Assembly: GCA_030744435.1 (NCBI GenBank)
Contig: JASLQO010000013.1
Coordinates: 555,849 to 619,848, forward strand
DNA: 64,000 nt
Direction of reading: 5' to 3'
Origin: JASLQO01 sp002327525
GTDB taxonomy: Bacteria; Pseudomonadota; Gammaproteobacteria; Pseudomonadales; Azotimanducaceae
A program made the position numbers and the translations under genes. Below, one piece after another: positions 8,176 to 16,829 of the stretch (positions are counted from its first letter, which is position 1; each line of letters opens with the position of its first letter). The notes under the pieces were generated by a model. It made no database searches and was not told the DNA's origin. It worked only from the letters and a program-made list of their open reading frames with translations.

Positions 8176-9726
8176 CTACGGCAGCAGGGCCTCGATCAGT
8201 CGTGGACCCCGTGTGTTCATGGATTCCTCGAACAGCGCATTAAATTCTTCCGCCGTGGTCGCCTGGTCCGCGGTGACGCCCATCCCCTGCGCGAGTTTCA
8301 CGAACTCGATGTCGGGGTTGGAAAGGTCCATCATGTCGAGCGTCTTTTTGTTCATGGTCTGTGCACCGACGCGCGCGAGTTCGATCTGCAGGATCTGATA
8401 CTTGCGGTTGGCGAAAACCACGATGCAGATGTCGAGATTCTCGCGCGCCATGGTCCATAGCGACTGTATGGTGTACATGGCTCCGCCATCGCCGTGAAGG
8501 CAAAGCACCTTGCGCTCGGGACAGGCCACCGCCGCGCCGATGGCGGTGGGTAGCCCGTAGCCGATGGAGCCGCCCGTGAGGGAGAGCCAGTCGTGCGGAA
8601 CCGCGTTGGATGTAGCCGGGAAACATGCGGAACCGGTGGTGCCGCCCTCGTCCACCACGATGGTGTCTGCAGGCATCAGCCTCGCGACGGCCACAGCGAT
8701 GGTGCTGGGGCTGAGCTCGCCGCTTTTGAGCCCGGGTTTATTCAGGGTCGTGCGTCGCGCCTTGAGACCGCTCGCACCCACGCGCTCCGCCAACCGGGTC
8801 AGAGCGTCCTGGGCGTCCTCACCCACTTTGGCCAGTGTGTGCAGGGTTGCACCCTCGGGCCAGAACTCGCTCGGCTTGCCCGGATAGGCGAAGAAGCCGA
8901 CCGGGGCCTTGGTGCCGACCATGATGAGTTGTTCGGCATCCTTGATTTGCTCGGTTGCTTGTTCTGCGAAATAACCGAGACGTTCGATTGGCGCTCGCCC
9001 AGCACCCCGCGGCAGCCGGGGGATGAACGTGTCGCAGAAGATGCGGGCCCCGGTTTTCTGGGCAATCTGATCGGCGAGTTCGAGGCAGCGCTGCGAGAGC
9101 GCCATGTTGGACATCAGCACCACCGTCGGGATGTCGCGCTCGAGCATGACGGTCGCGTCGTCCAGGGCGGCGCCGGACACCCGTGGTGTGGGCGGCAGGG
9201 TGTGTGTGGTCACCGCTCCTGTTTCGCATTCGTCCCAGGCACAATCGGCAGGTACGATCAGGGTGGAGATGCGGCCGGGCTGGACCATCGATGCGGCTAT
9301 CGACTCGGCGGCGTCGCCCGGCAGGCTATTCGCGTCCTCGATGCTGCGCACCCAATGCGAAACCGGTTGCGACAAACCAACGACATCGGAATTGAGCGGT
9401 GTGTTGTATTGCTTATGGTAGGTGGCGTGGTCGCCCACCAGATTGATGACGGGTGAGTTTGCCTTGCGTGCGTTGTGAAGATTCGCGGATGCATTGGAAA
9501 GCCCGGGCCCCAGGTGGAATAGGGTGCAGGCTGGTTTGCCCGCCATGCGTGCGTAACCGTCGGCCGCTCCCGAACAGTTGCCCTCGAACAGACACAGGAT
9601 CGATCGCATTCCCGTGGATGCGCCGATGGCGGCCACCATGTGCATCTCCGAGGTGCCGGGGTTGGTGAAACAGACTTCGACACCGCCCGTGATCAGTGTC
9701 TCGAGCATGGCCTCAGCGCCATTCAT
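8176..9726 (-). CDS. thiamine-diphosphate-dependent acetolactate-synthase-like enzyme
   Basis: A 516-residue ThDP enzyme with three domains. The N-terminal PYR domain has the catalytic Glu in LFEGNCSGAADGYARM (about residue 49); a central domain follows. The C-terminal PP domain has the ThDP motif HGDGGAMYT and, about 28 residues later, FANRKYQ. It resembles the acetolactate synthase/benzoylformate decarboxylase superfamily. Without the ilvN partner or biosynthetic neighbours a catabolic decarboxylase or ligase is more likely than isoleucine-valine synthesis. Its ATG overlaps (ATGA) the stop of the broken amidohydrolase, so the two were once translationally coupled. Confidence 0.85.
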   Translation of the reverse strand: MNGAEAMLETLITGGVEVCFTNPGTSEMHMVAAIGASTGMRSILCLFEGNCSGAADGYARMAGKPACTLFHLGPGLSNASANLHNARKANSPVINLVGDHATYHKQYNTPLNSDVVGLSQPVSHWVRSIEDANSLPGDAAESIAASMVQPGRISTLIVPADCAWDECETGAVTTHTLPPTPRVSGAALDDATVMLERDIPTVVLMSNMALSQRCLELADQIAQKTGARIFCDTFIPRLPRGAGRAPIERLGYFAEQATEQIKDAEQLIMVGTKAPVGFFAYPGKPSEFWPEGATLHTLAKVGEDAQDALTRLAERVGASGLKARRTTLNKPGLKSGELSPSTIAVAVARLMPADTIVVDEGGTTGSACFPATSNAVPHDWLSLTGGSIGYGLPTAIGAAVACPERKVLCLHGDGGAMYTIQSLWTMARENLDICIVVFANRKYQILQIELARVGAQTMNKKTLDMMDLSNPDIEFVKLAQGMGVTADQATTAEEFNALFEESMNTRGPRLIEALLP

Positions 9727-10150
9727 GCATACTTCCCCTGGTCGTTGTTTTGCTTGGCAATCTCTGGATAGTTTTCCGGAGGTACCCCGGGCATTCTATG
9801 CGCAATCGGGCGCACCTGCCCATCCACCATCACGAGTGTCACGTCGCTACCGTGTGCGTTGTACAACAGATTAGCGATCGATCATGGTGGTGGTTTATCG
9901 GTGAGATGTGCACGCGATCGTAGTCGACTAGAATCAGGTCGACGCGTTTACCGATCTGCACAGAACCCACCTGATCGTCGAGGCCGATTGCCTCCGCTGC
10001 CTTGATGGTGGCCATGGCGAGGAAGTCATACGCGTTTGGGGTGTTCAGACCGCCTGCGTCGAGCCGGGCGATCACCGCTGCATAGCCCAGCTGCTCGAAA
10101 GGATCGAAAATCAGCCAGTCGGAGCCGAGCGCTACCTGCACACCCCGGTG
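9723..10150 (-). pseudogene. Atz/TrzF-type amidohydrolase relic (N-terminus lost, one frameshift)
   Basis: The minus-strand frame from about 10150 reads GVQVALGSDW (metal Asp region) through FLAMATIKAAEAIGLDDQVGS and GKRVDLILVDYDR, the C-terminal half of an aminohydrolase. Near 9875 the frame slips; the correct tail continues as ANLLYNAHGSDVTLVMVDGQ and ends with a TGA that overlaps the ATG of the ThDP gene. The first 250 or so residues, including the HxH metal pair, are absent. The 5' boundary coincides with the start of the oppositely oriented TetR relic. Confidence 0.8.
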
Positions 10151-10366
10151 TTTAAAACCCTGCTCGCAAGCATCGCGCAAGTCCAGCGCGAAGGGGATCT
10201 GCCGCGAGGCAACCGACATCGACTGGCACGTACGTTGTGGGCAGCGATGCACGGCGTGGCGGACCTCAGCGTCCAGGGCCAGATCCTCCCGCACGACGTC
10301 AACGGCGTGCTACGGCTGGGGCTCGGGGCCTTGATAGACGGTTTGGCGCTGCGTGCGGGGAAATGA
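10148..10366 (+). pseudogene. TetR-family regulator relic (C-terminal ~70 residues)
   Basis: The stretch has the ligand-domain ending of TetR proteins with a WHG-type motif: AQVQREGDLPRG, then LWAAMHGVADLSVQ and a final amphipathic helix to GLALRAGK. The N-terminal helix-turn-helix is absent, so it cannot bind DNA. It begins where the oppositely oriented amidohydrolase relic loses its N-terminus, so one event seems to have removed both 5' ends of a divergent regulator/enzyme pair. Confidence 0.65.
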
Positions 10367-10420
10367 CCTTACGCACCGCACAGCCGCTGCATGTGGCTGC
10401 TCCAGATTCCTGACGGTGGG

Positions 10421-11047
10421 CTAGGGCCCGTCTCTGGAATCCCAGCCATTCCAGAAGGTCACCGTGTGCGCAGCGGCGCGCTCTGCTCTGTGCAACCGGG
10501 CGTCTTTCATGTACCCGGCCGGCAGCATCACCGTTTGCACCACATGATCGGGAATGTCGAGCACGGCCGCCACCTCGCGCTGGCGCGCGGACAGCAGGGT
10601 GGTCCAGGTGCTGCCGATGTGGCGCGCGCGGAAGGCGAGCATCAGCGACCATGCTGCGGGTAGGACCGATCCGTAGTAGGCAACCTGTGCAGCGATCTCG
10701 GGCCCCGGGTGTGGGGCGTTGGCGCAGACGAACACCATGGCCGGAATCTCGTGCAACCGAGCGACCAGGGCTTTCTGAGTGGGCTTGATCTGCAAGCCAC
10801 GTTGTGCTGTAAATTGATCGAGAACATCTGTGTAAAGTCTTGATAAAACACGTTTTTTACCTTCTTCGGTCACGATCAAGAATCGCCATGACTCACCCGC
10901 CGCCCCAGTGGGCGCCTGCGTCGCGATGTCGATGCACTCGTGCACCACGGCGGGATCCAGGGGACGGTCGAAGTCGAGTTTGCGGCGCACGCTGCGGGCG
11001 GTGGAGAGTACTCTGTCTACGCTTGCGAGATCGTTGGGTGTGTTCAT
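10421..11047 (-). CDS. nitroreductase-family FMN oxidoreductase
   Basis: A 208-residue nitroreductase fold. Near the N-terminus it has the FMN-binding STARSVRRKLDFDRPLD, followed by ATQAPTGAAGESWRF. Mid-protein shows an AAQVAYYGSVLPAAWSLMLA helix, and DIPDHVVQTVMLPAGY lies near the end. The start at ATG 11047 is chosen because the conserved domain begins at once and the ATG is one base after the stop of the dehalogenase-like gene; longer versions read into that gene in the wrong frame. Family enzymes reduce nitro groups, quinones or unsaturated ketones with NAD(P)H. Confidence 0.87.
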   Translation of the reverse strand: MNTPNDLASVDRVLSTARSVRRKLDFDRPLDPAVVHECIDIATQAPTGAAGESWRFLIVTEEGKKRVLSRLYTDVLDQFTAQRGLQIKPTQKALVARLHEIPAMVFVCANAPHPGPEIAAQVAYYGSVLPAAWSLMLAFRARHIGSTWTTLLSARQREVAAVLDIPDHVVQTVMLPAGYMKDARLHRAERAAAHTVTFWNGWDSRDGP

Positions 11048-11048
11048 G

Positions 11049-12065
11049 TCAGTCGACGGGTTCCCCCGCGATGAAGGCGTCGATGATGCGGGCCAGCCGT
11101 TCCCCCGCGTCCTCCTGCACGAAGTGACCGGCATTCCTGATCTTGACGTTCTGCGCACCGGGTACCCGCTCGAGGAAAATACGCTCTCCGCCGGCAGAGA
11201 TCGGATCGGAATCCGTGAACGCGCACAGGAAGGGTTTGTCCCAGGCTTCCAGGACCTTCCAGGCCTCGGCGTTCTCGCGCAGCTGGGAGGGCACCAGATA
11301 AGGCATGATCTGAGCGCCGGCCTTGTAACGGCGGTCGGGAAAGGGAGCGCTGTAGGCATCGCTCACGGCGTCATCACCACCCATGAAACGCATCAGTTCG
11401 CCTACGGGGAGCTCGTCGACGTGGTAACTGTACGCAACCCAGCGCGGAAAGGTGAGATCGGTCCGTAACTCCTCCAGGGTTATTTCGCCTTCCCACCAGA
11501 CGGCGAGCTTGAACATCGGGTAGCCGATCCAACCCTGCAATCCCTCCGCCGACGGTAAACCGGTGTTGGAGACCACAACGCGAGCGAAGCGTTCGGGTTC
11601 GGCGGTCACCAGACGCAGACCGATGAGCCCACCCCAGTCCTGGCCGAAGAAGGTCACGCCGTCGAGATCGAGACGGCGCACCAGTTCGAGCATCGTATCG
11701 ACCTGCATCTGATAGCTATAGCGGGCTTCATCCACGGGTTTGTCGCTCTTTCCGAAGCCCACCAGATCAGGGGCGATGACGCGGTGTCCGGCTGCCGTGA
11801 GTATGGGGATCATCTTACGAAACAGGTAGCTCCAGGTCGGCTCTCCGTGTATCAGCAGCACCGGGTCGGCGTCCCGTCGCCCCACGTCGAGGTAGTGCAC
11901 CCGGTAGGGCCCAATCTGCTCGTAGTTGGGGGGCCAGGGATAATTCTCGAGACCGACAAAGCGCTCGTCCGGCGTGCGCAGGATGCCGGGTGCGACCTCG
12001 TCGGCTCGAACGCTCGAGGTGGTCAGCACTGCGATGATGACTGACGCGAATAGAAATCTGTTCAC
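11049..12065 (-). CDS. exported haloalkane-dehalogenase-like (HLD-I type) alpha/beta hydrolase
   Basis: A 338-residue protein from GTG 12065, chosen because a strong ribosome site (GGGGAGAG) lies 5-6 bases before it and a Sec signal (NRFLFASVIIAVL...SSVRA) starts right there; an ATG at 12095 is the alternative. The mature part closely follows the DhlA pattern: HGEPTWSYLFRKMIP, APDLVGFGKSDKPVDE, nucleophile Asp and halide Trp in GQDWGG, cap segment YSAPFPDRRYKAG, acid in FTDSD and base in NAGHFVQE. Dehalogenases hydrolyse alkyl halides; the activity here is inferred. Coupled to the nitroreductase gene. Confidence 0.85.
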   Translation of the reverse strand: MNRFLFASVIIAVLTTSSVRADEVAPGILRTPDERFVGLENYPWPPNYEQIGPYRVHYLDVGRRDADPVLLIHGEPTWSYLFRKMIPILTAAGHRVIAPDLVGFGKSDKPVDEARYSYQMQVDTMLELVRRLDLDGVTFFGQDWGGLIGLRLVTAEPERFARVVVSNTGLPSAEGLQGWIGYPMFKLAVWWEGEITLEELRTDLTFPRWVAYSYHVDELPVGELMRFMGGDDAVSDAYSAPFPDRRYKAGAQIMPYLVPSQLRENAEAWKVLEAWDKPFLCAFTDSDPISAGGERIFLERVPGAQNVKIRNAGHFVQEDAGERLARIIDAFIAGEPVD

Positions 12066-12184
12066 GAGACTCTCCCCTGGCGGTTCGATGGGCATGGTAC
12101 ACGAGGTGGGGATTCGACTGACGCATGGAATTGCCGTGCCCGGTCGGTAATGCTCCAATAGAGTTTTCCTCTGGAAGGATGCAA

Positions 12185-13180
12185 ATGAGTGCAAACGACA
12201 CTCCGCTGGGGGTGACCTTTGGCAGTCTCGGCGTGCTCGGCCCGCGTGCCGTCATGGACATTGCCAAACTCGCCAGCGATCTGAATTACCGTTCCATCTG
12301 GATGGTAGAGTCGACGGCCACGGATGCCATCTCTCTGCTCGGCGCGGTAGCGGCCGCGGCTCCCGGGCTTGGACTTGCCACGGGAATCATCCCGGTACAG
12401 TTGCGAACGCCGCCGCTGACCGCGATGTCGGCGGCCACCCTGCAGGCGCTCAGCCCCGATGCCGACGTGTTGCTCGGTCTCGGTGTGTCCACACCGGGAA
12501 TTCTGAGGCAACACGGCGAAGCGTCGAGCGATCGTCCGATCGCCATGATGCGTGAGTACGTGGCGCTGTTGCGCGAATGCCTGTCTGGCGAGTCGGTGAC
12601 ATTCGAAGGTGACTTCTGGCAGGTCAAACGCTTCCGTCTCGGCGTGCGGCTTGCACAGCGGCGGCCGAAGATCGTGATGGCGGCGCTCAATCCCCAGATG
12701 CTGAAGCTGGCCGGCGAGATCGCCGACGGCGTGCTGCTGAACTATGTGCCCGCCTCGCATATCGGTGCGTGCGTGGAGCGCATACGTGCCGGTGGCGATG
12801 CAACGATCTTTGCATACGTGCATGCGGCGGTGGGGGACCTCGAGCGTTCCGCGCGCTCGGCGCGACGGGATCTGTTCAACTACGCAATGGCGGGCGGTTA
12901 CGCCAACATGTTCCGGGCCGCTGGCTTCACCGAGGAAGTGGACGAATTGCACGCGCGCATGGTCGAACGGGATCGTGATGGAGCGCTCGCGACTATCTCG
13001 GAGCGCATGATTCAGGCCATCGACTTCATCGGATCCGCGCAGGAGGTAACCGATTTCGTGCGCAGTTATGTGGACGCTGGTGTGGAGTACCCGATACTCA
13101 TGCCTATGCCCTGGGGTGAGGATCGTTATGAAGTGACGCGGCAGACGATGGTTGCTGCCACCGGATCGGTCACAGACTGA
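12185..13180 (+). CDS. LLM-class (luciferase-like) flavin-dependent oxidoreductase
   Basis: A 331-residue luciferase-like monooxygenase or F420-type oxidoreductase. It begins GVTFGSLG and shows the usual ATGIIPVQLRTP strand and SAATLQALSPDADVLLGLG, with VTFEGDFWQV and GEIADGVLLNYVP near the middle. ATG 12185 is chosen because GGAAGG sits 7 bases upstream; ATG 12179 overlaps that site. It runs divergently from the dehalogenase-like gene, with starts only 120 bp apart. Flavin or F420 dependence cannot be decided from sequence alone. Confidence 0.87.
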   Translation: MSANDTPLGVTFGSLGVLGPRAVMDIAKLASDLNYRSIWMVESTATDAISLLGAVAAAAPGLGLATGIIPVQLRTPPLTAMSAATLQALSPDADVLLGLGVSTPGILRQHGEASSDRPIAMMREYVALLRECLSGESVTFEGDFWQVKRFRLGVRLAQRRPKIVMAALNPQMLKLAGEIADGVLLNYVPASHIGACVERIRAGGDATIFAYVHAAVGDLERSARSARRDLFNYAMAGGYANMFRAAGFTEEVDELHARMVERDRDGALATISERMIQAIDFIGSAQEVTDFVRSYVDAGVEYPILMPMPWGEDRYEVTRQTMVAATGSVTD

Positions 13181-13185
13181 TCGTT

Positions 13186-13201
13186 CGCACCTGCCGGTGC
13201 G
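13186..13201 (+). terminator. short hairpin after the LLM oxidoreductase gene
   Basis: A perfect 6-bp stem CGCACC/GGTGCG with loop TGCC begins six bases after the stop codon. No T-run follows, so intrinsic termination is doubtful. Confidence 0.3.
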
Positions 13202-13278
13202 CAAACCGGTCGAAGCTCATCGCGGCCTCAGTGAGGTGGTGCGCAACTCGTCTTAACGCGCGCTTCGATCGCCAAGAG

Positions 13279-14415
13279 TCAATCGTCAAGACTTGCCAAA
13301 AAGCCTAGTAAGGCAGTGTTGGTTTCCTCCGCTGCTTCCTGCTGCACCCAGTGTCCGACGCCCGGAATGAGTATCACCTCGCGCAGATCGTCCACGACGG
13401 GTGACATCCTCGCCTTCAGTGCGGAAACGTCGGCACCCGCGATGACGATGTCGAACTCACCGGCGATGAAGAGCGTCGGTACGGTGATGTGCGGGCTGCC
13501 GAGATCTGCCGTGATCTCCCAGTTGCGCCCGATGTTGCGATAGTAGTTCACACCGCCGCGGAATCCGGCATGTTCGAACTGTACAACGTAGTAGTCGAGA
13601 TCTTCCTGTGTCAGCCAGCCGGGCAAACCCCTGGGCGCGCCGAGCCTCGGAACGAAGCCCCCAGCGGATCGTTTCGGGTCGGTGATCTCCGGCTCTTCAC
13701 GTGGAGAATCGGGAGATAGGTAGATCCTTGAGAGCATGGCCCGTGGATCGCTGTCGTACTCGGCTTCTGCCACCCCACCGGGTTCGTTGTGGTAGAGCAT
13801 GTAGTAGAAGTTCTCACCCATCGCCTGCTGTATAGCCGAGATCGGTTCCACGGGCGAGCGCTCGCCGTGGGGTACGCTCAGCAGCGTCAGGCTCGCGAAT
13901 CGATCCGGGTAGGTGATTACCGTATGCGTTGCCACGGGCGCGCCCCAGTCGTGGCCGACCATGTGCGCCTGGTCGACGCCGAGCGCATCGAGCACGCCAA
14001 CCATGTCTGCCGCGAGCGTGGCGATATCGTAAGCTTCCACGGGCTTCGGCGCATCGGTTTCACCGTAGCCGCGCATGTCTGGTGCGACCGCCCGGTAACC
14101 GGCTTCACTGAGCGCACGCAGCTGATGCCGCCAGGAATACCAGGACTCGGGCCAGCCGTGTGCGAGCAGCACGACGGGTCCATCTCCGGCCACGGCCAGC
14201 CGCATTCTGATCCCGTTGCTGTCGATGTGCTGAAAGGTCACACCTTCAACGTTGGATGAGCTCATATCAGTATCTCCTGGTTGTTGCGCATTGACGTTCG
14301 CTGTCACGTCGTCTGCCCGTGGAATGGGTCCGGCCGGCGTTGGATTCGTGCCACCATCGCCGCAAGCGGTGATGAGTGTGAGTATAGCGATCACTATGAG
14401 CGTTGTTTTTTTCAA
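13279..14415 (-). CDS. epoxide-hydrolase-like alpha/beta hydrolase lipoprotein
   Basis: A 378-residue protein with a lipoprotein signal (hydrophobic core, LITAC lipobox, Cys at residue 18) and a Gly/Pro/Thr-rich linker, so it is membrane-anchored on the outer face of the inner membrane or in the outer membrane. The hydrolase domain from about residue 55 has the oxyanion HGWPES, the nucleophile Asp in GHDWGAP, cap tyrosines (NFYYMLY, NYYRN) and the catalytic His in GVGHWVQQE. That set matches soluble epoxide hydrolases. With the exported dehalogenase-like protein nearby, it could process haloalcohol or epoxide intermediates outside the cytoplasm; that link is inference. Confidence 0.86.
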   Translation of the reverse strand: MKKTTLIVIAILTLITACGDGGTNPTPAGPIPRADDVTANVNAQQPGDTDMSSSNVEGVTFQHIDSNGIRMRLAVAGDGPVVLLAHGWPESWYSWRHQLRALSEAGYRAVAPDMRGYGETDAPKPVEAYDIATLAADMVGVLDALGVDQAHMVGHDWGAPVATHTVITYPDRFASLTLLSVPHGERSPVEPISAIQQAMGENFYYMLYHNEPGGVAEAEYDSDPRAMLSRIYLSPDSPREEPEITDPKRSAGGFVPRLGAPRGLPGWLTQEDLDYYVVQFEHAGFRGGVNYYRNIGRNWEITADLGSPHITVPTLFIAGEFDIVIAGADVSALKARMSPVVDDLREVILIPGVGHWVQQEAAEETNTALLGFLASLDD

Positions 14416-14538
14416 TGCCGGAGTCTTCTTTACTATGACTCATGTTACCAGCTTGGTGGGCGGAGGGGTCTCGTGACACTGGCGTGCGCGACTGGCGCGG
14501 TTTTGAAACAATGCCGCGCGGGAGCCGAGTTGGGAGAC

Positions 14539-15204
14539 ATGCTGGAGGAAGCAGGAATACCCATAAACGAGAAGTTCGAGATCCAGGGGATCAACCACCT
14601 GGCGCTGGTATGCCAGGACATGAAGCGTACTGTGGAGCTCTACTGCGGCGTGCTGGGTATGCAGCTGATCAAAACCATCAACCTGCCGAATGGGTTGGGG
14701 CAGCACTTCTTCTTCGACATCGGCAACGGTGATCAGCTGGCGTTCTTCTGGTTTGCGCATGCCAAGGAGAGCATCCCGGGAGTCAGTTACGCGGAACATC
14801 CGATAGGGCAGGGGGACATCTCGTGCGCACCGGCTTCGATGAATCACGTTGCCTTCAATAACCCGCTGGAAAAGGTAGGCGAGTACCAGCAGAAACCCGT
14901 CGCTGCTGGTATCAAGGCAACGCCCGTGGTAAATCATGACGACTCGCCCATGCAGGCGAGCATGGAGGTCACCGACACAACATTCGTGCGCTCCATTTAC
15001 TTCAAAGACCCCGACGGCATCCTGCTGGAATTCGCCGCGTGGACTCGCGAACTCGACGTGAATTGCGAACCGGTATCGTGGCCTGTGCGGCATCGACGAA
15101 CGGATAGGGTTCCGGCCCGCCTTCCTCGTGGCAGGAGAACAGGTCGAAGAAGCCTTCCTTGCACTCGTCCACCTCTCGCCGCAGATCGCGCAGCACATTG
15201 GTGA
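14539..15204 (+). CDS. VOC-family (glyoxalase/extradiol dioxygenase fold) protein, altered C-terminus
   Basis: From ATG 14539 (TGGGAGA ribosome site just before) the protein has two beta-alpha-beta-beta-beta modules: INHLALVCQDMKRTVELYCG and later MNHVAFN through IYFKDPDGILLEFAAWTREL. Putative metal ligands are His in NHLAL, His in NHVAF and Glu in LLEFA. After about residue 172 the sequence becomes an Arg/Pro-rich tail with no family character. That tail overlaps an oppositely oriented relic, so the original C-terminus has probably been replaced. Reaction unknown; relatives include glyoxalases, dioxygenases and epimerases. Confidence 0.75.
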   Translation: MLEEAGIPINEKFEIQGINHLALVCQDMKRTVELYCGVLGMQLIKTINLPNGLGQHFFFDIGNGDQLAFFWFAHAKESIPGVSYAEHPIGQGDISCAPASMNHVAFNNPLEKVGEYQQKPVAAGIKATPVVNHDDSPMQASMEVTDTTFVRSIYFKDPDGILLEFAAWTRELDVNCEPVSWPVRHRRTDRVPARLPRGRRTGRRSLPCTRPPLAADRAAHW

Positions 15205-15427
15205 CGTGCCAGGCAGTGTTGCGCAGGGCATAGTCGCGTTGCGAGAAACCATCGCTGTTACGCGCTTTGGCTTCGGGCATGAAATGGCCGCGAAAGAAGG
15301 TGGCGGTTTTCTCTGATTGGACGCGCTCGTCCTATTCTGAGCGGCAGTAGATCTCATTGTGCTGATCGAAGCGCTCGAACCCTTCCGAGATCGTGAAGCC
15401 GGTGGCTTGATCGATGAGCTTGCGCAT
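15055..15427 (-). pseudogene. relic of an unidentified protein, possibly BhbA-like reductive dehalogenase N-terminus
   Basis: The minus-strand frame from ATG 15427 is coherent protein-like sequence: RKLIDQATGFTISEGFERFD, an in-frame amber codon at 15334-15332 where a Trp codon is likely to have stood, then RVQSEKTATFFRGHF, DGFSQRDYALRNTAWHV and GFFDLFSCHEEGG. It breaks off after about 120 residues where the VOC gene's 3' end begins. The pattern reminds me of the N-terminal region of aerobic corrinoid, iron-sulfur reductive dehalogenase-type proteins, but I cannot confirm this; the 4Fe-4S part would be missing. Confidence 0.45.
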
Positions 15428-15445
15428 CAACGTATGCGAAGTGCC

Positions 15446-15485
15446 CCTTTTCTCCCGGCCGGTTTACACCGGCCGGGAGAAAAGG
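15446..15485 (-). terminator. strong perfect hairpin downstream of acyl-CoA dehydrogenase
   Basis: A perfect 17-bp inverted repeat with a 6-base loop (TGTAAA on the minus strand) lies 12 bp after the acyl-CoA dehydrogenase stop at 15498. The stem has a GC-rich core (CCCGGCCGG) and an A/T base (CCTTTT/AAAAGG). This is the strongest hairpin seen in the window and probably acts as a terminator, perhaps in both directions. Confidence 0.7.
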
Positions 15486-15497
15486 TTGTTGATGCGG

Positions 15498-16751
15498 CTA
15501 CCAGAGATCGTACTTCTGCATCTCGGCGCGGCCCACGACCATGTGATGGACCTCATCCGGGCCGTCCGCGAAGCGCAGGTGGCGCATATCCATGTACATC
15601 GCGGCCAGCGGTGACCACTGGGAAATGCCCGTTGCGCCATGAATCTGAATGGCGTCGTCGATGATGTTGCACACCTTCTCCGGCACCATTGCCTTCACGG
15701 CACTCACGTAAACGCGGGCTTGCTTGTTACCCAACACGTCCATGGCCTTGGCAGCCTGCAGCACGGCCAGGCGCATGGCGTTGATCTCGATGCGCGCGCG
15801 TGAGATCACCTCCAGGTTCTTGCCCAGTTTGGCGATGGGTTTGCCGAAGGCGACACGACTGCCGCCGCGCTTCACCATCAGTTCCAGTGCCATCTCGGCT
15901 TTACCGATGGAACGCATGCAGTGATGGATGCGTCCCGGACCCAGGCGCACCTGGGAGATCTCAAAGCCACGACCCTCGCCGAGGAGTATGTTCTCCTTCG
16001 GAACGCGCACGTTGTCGAACTTGATGTGCATGTGGCCGCGCGGTGCGTGATCCTGACCAAACACCTGCATCCCTTCGATTATGTCTACACCGGGGGTGTC
16101 GGTGGGCACCAGAATTTGAGATTGCTGTCGGCTGGGAGCCGCGTCCGGGTCTGTCTTGACCATGGTGATCATGATCTTGCAGCGGGGATCGCCGGCGCCG
16201 GAGATGTAGTACTTCTCGCCGTTGATGACCCATTCATCGCCCTCTAGTACGGCACTGGTGCTGATGTTCTTGGCATCCGATGAAGGCAACGCCGGTTCGG
16301 TCATCGCGTACGCGGAGCGGATTTCGCCGTTCAACAGGGGTTTCAGCCACTGTTCCTTCTGTTCCGGCGTGCCAACGCGCTCCAACACCTCCATGTTGCC
16401 CGTGTCCGGCGCGCTGCAGTTCAACGTCTCCGAGGCAAGTGCCCACTTGCCGAGTTCGGCCGCAATGTAGGCGTAGTCGAGGTTGGTCAATCCCTCTCCC
16501 ATCTCGGAATCCGGCAGGAAGAAGTTCCACAGGCCAGATGCCTTGGCCTTTTCCTTGGCGCCATCGAGCAGTTCCAGCTGCCGCGGATGCCAGGACCAGC
16601 GGTCTTCCTTCTCGGCGTGTAGCGCCATGAATTCCTCGGTGATGGGCTCGACATTCTCCTCGATGTGCTTCATTACCGCTTCCATGAGAGGCTGGGCCTC
16701 TTCTGACATCGCCAGATTGAAGAGATCGGCGTCCAAATCGGATTCGGACAT
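15498..16751 (-). CDS. acyl-CoA dehydrogenase (ACAD10/11-like)
   Basis: A 417-residue acyl-CoA dehydrogenase with all three domains: an N-terminal helical part to about residue 125; a middle beta domain with YAMTEPALPSSDAKN and WVINGEKYYISGAGD (FAD and substrate contacts); and a C-terminal helical part with RVAFGKPIAKLGK and IQIHGATGISQWSPL. The phrasing (GPGRIHHCMR) matches the ACAD10/11-type branch, which acts on branched or 4-hydroxy acyl-CoAs in characterised members. It is followed by a strong hairpin and lies downstream of an SDR gene on the same strand (78 bp gap). Confidence 0.9.
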   Translation of the reverse strand: MSESDLDADLFNLAMSEEAQPLMEAVMKHIEENVEPITEEFMALHAEKEDRWSWHPRQLELLDGAKEKAKASGLWNFFLPDSEMGEGLTNLDYAYIAAELGKWALASETLNCSAPDTGNMEVLERVGTPEQKEQWLKPLLNGEIRSAYAMTEPALPSSDAKNISTSAVLEGDEWVINGEKYYISGAGDPRCKIMITMVKTDPDAAPSRQQSQILVPTDTPGVDIIEGMQVFGQDHAPRGHMHIKFDNVRVPKENILLGEGRGFEISQVRLGPGRIHHCMRSIGKAEMALELMVKRGGSRVAFGKPIAKLGKNLEVISRARIEINAMRLAVLQAAKAMDVLGNKQARVYVSAVKAMVPEKVCNIIDDAIQIHGATGISQWSPLAAMYMDMRHLRFADGPDEVHHMVVGRAEMQKYDLW

Positions 16752-16829
16752 GTTGAGTTCCCCCGTGGTTTTGTTGGAATGATCGTTATCCCATCATACT
16801 TGGCGTGACGGGGTGGGCGAAAGACGTGT

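Noticed and set aside
12062..13204. 380-codon frame antisense to the LLM oxidoreductase
   Set aside because: His/Arg-rich without domains, while the plus strand encodes a complete luciferase-like enzyme with a ribosome site.
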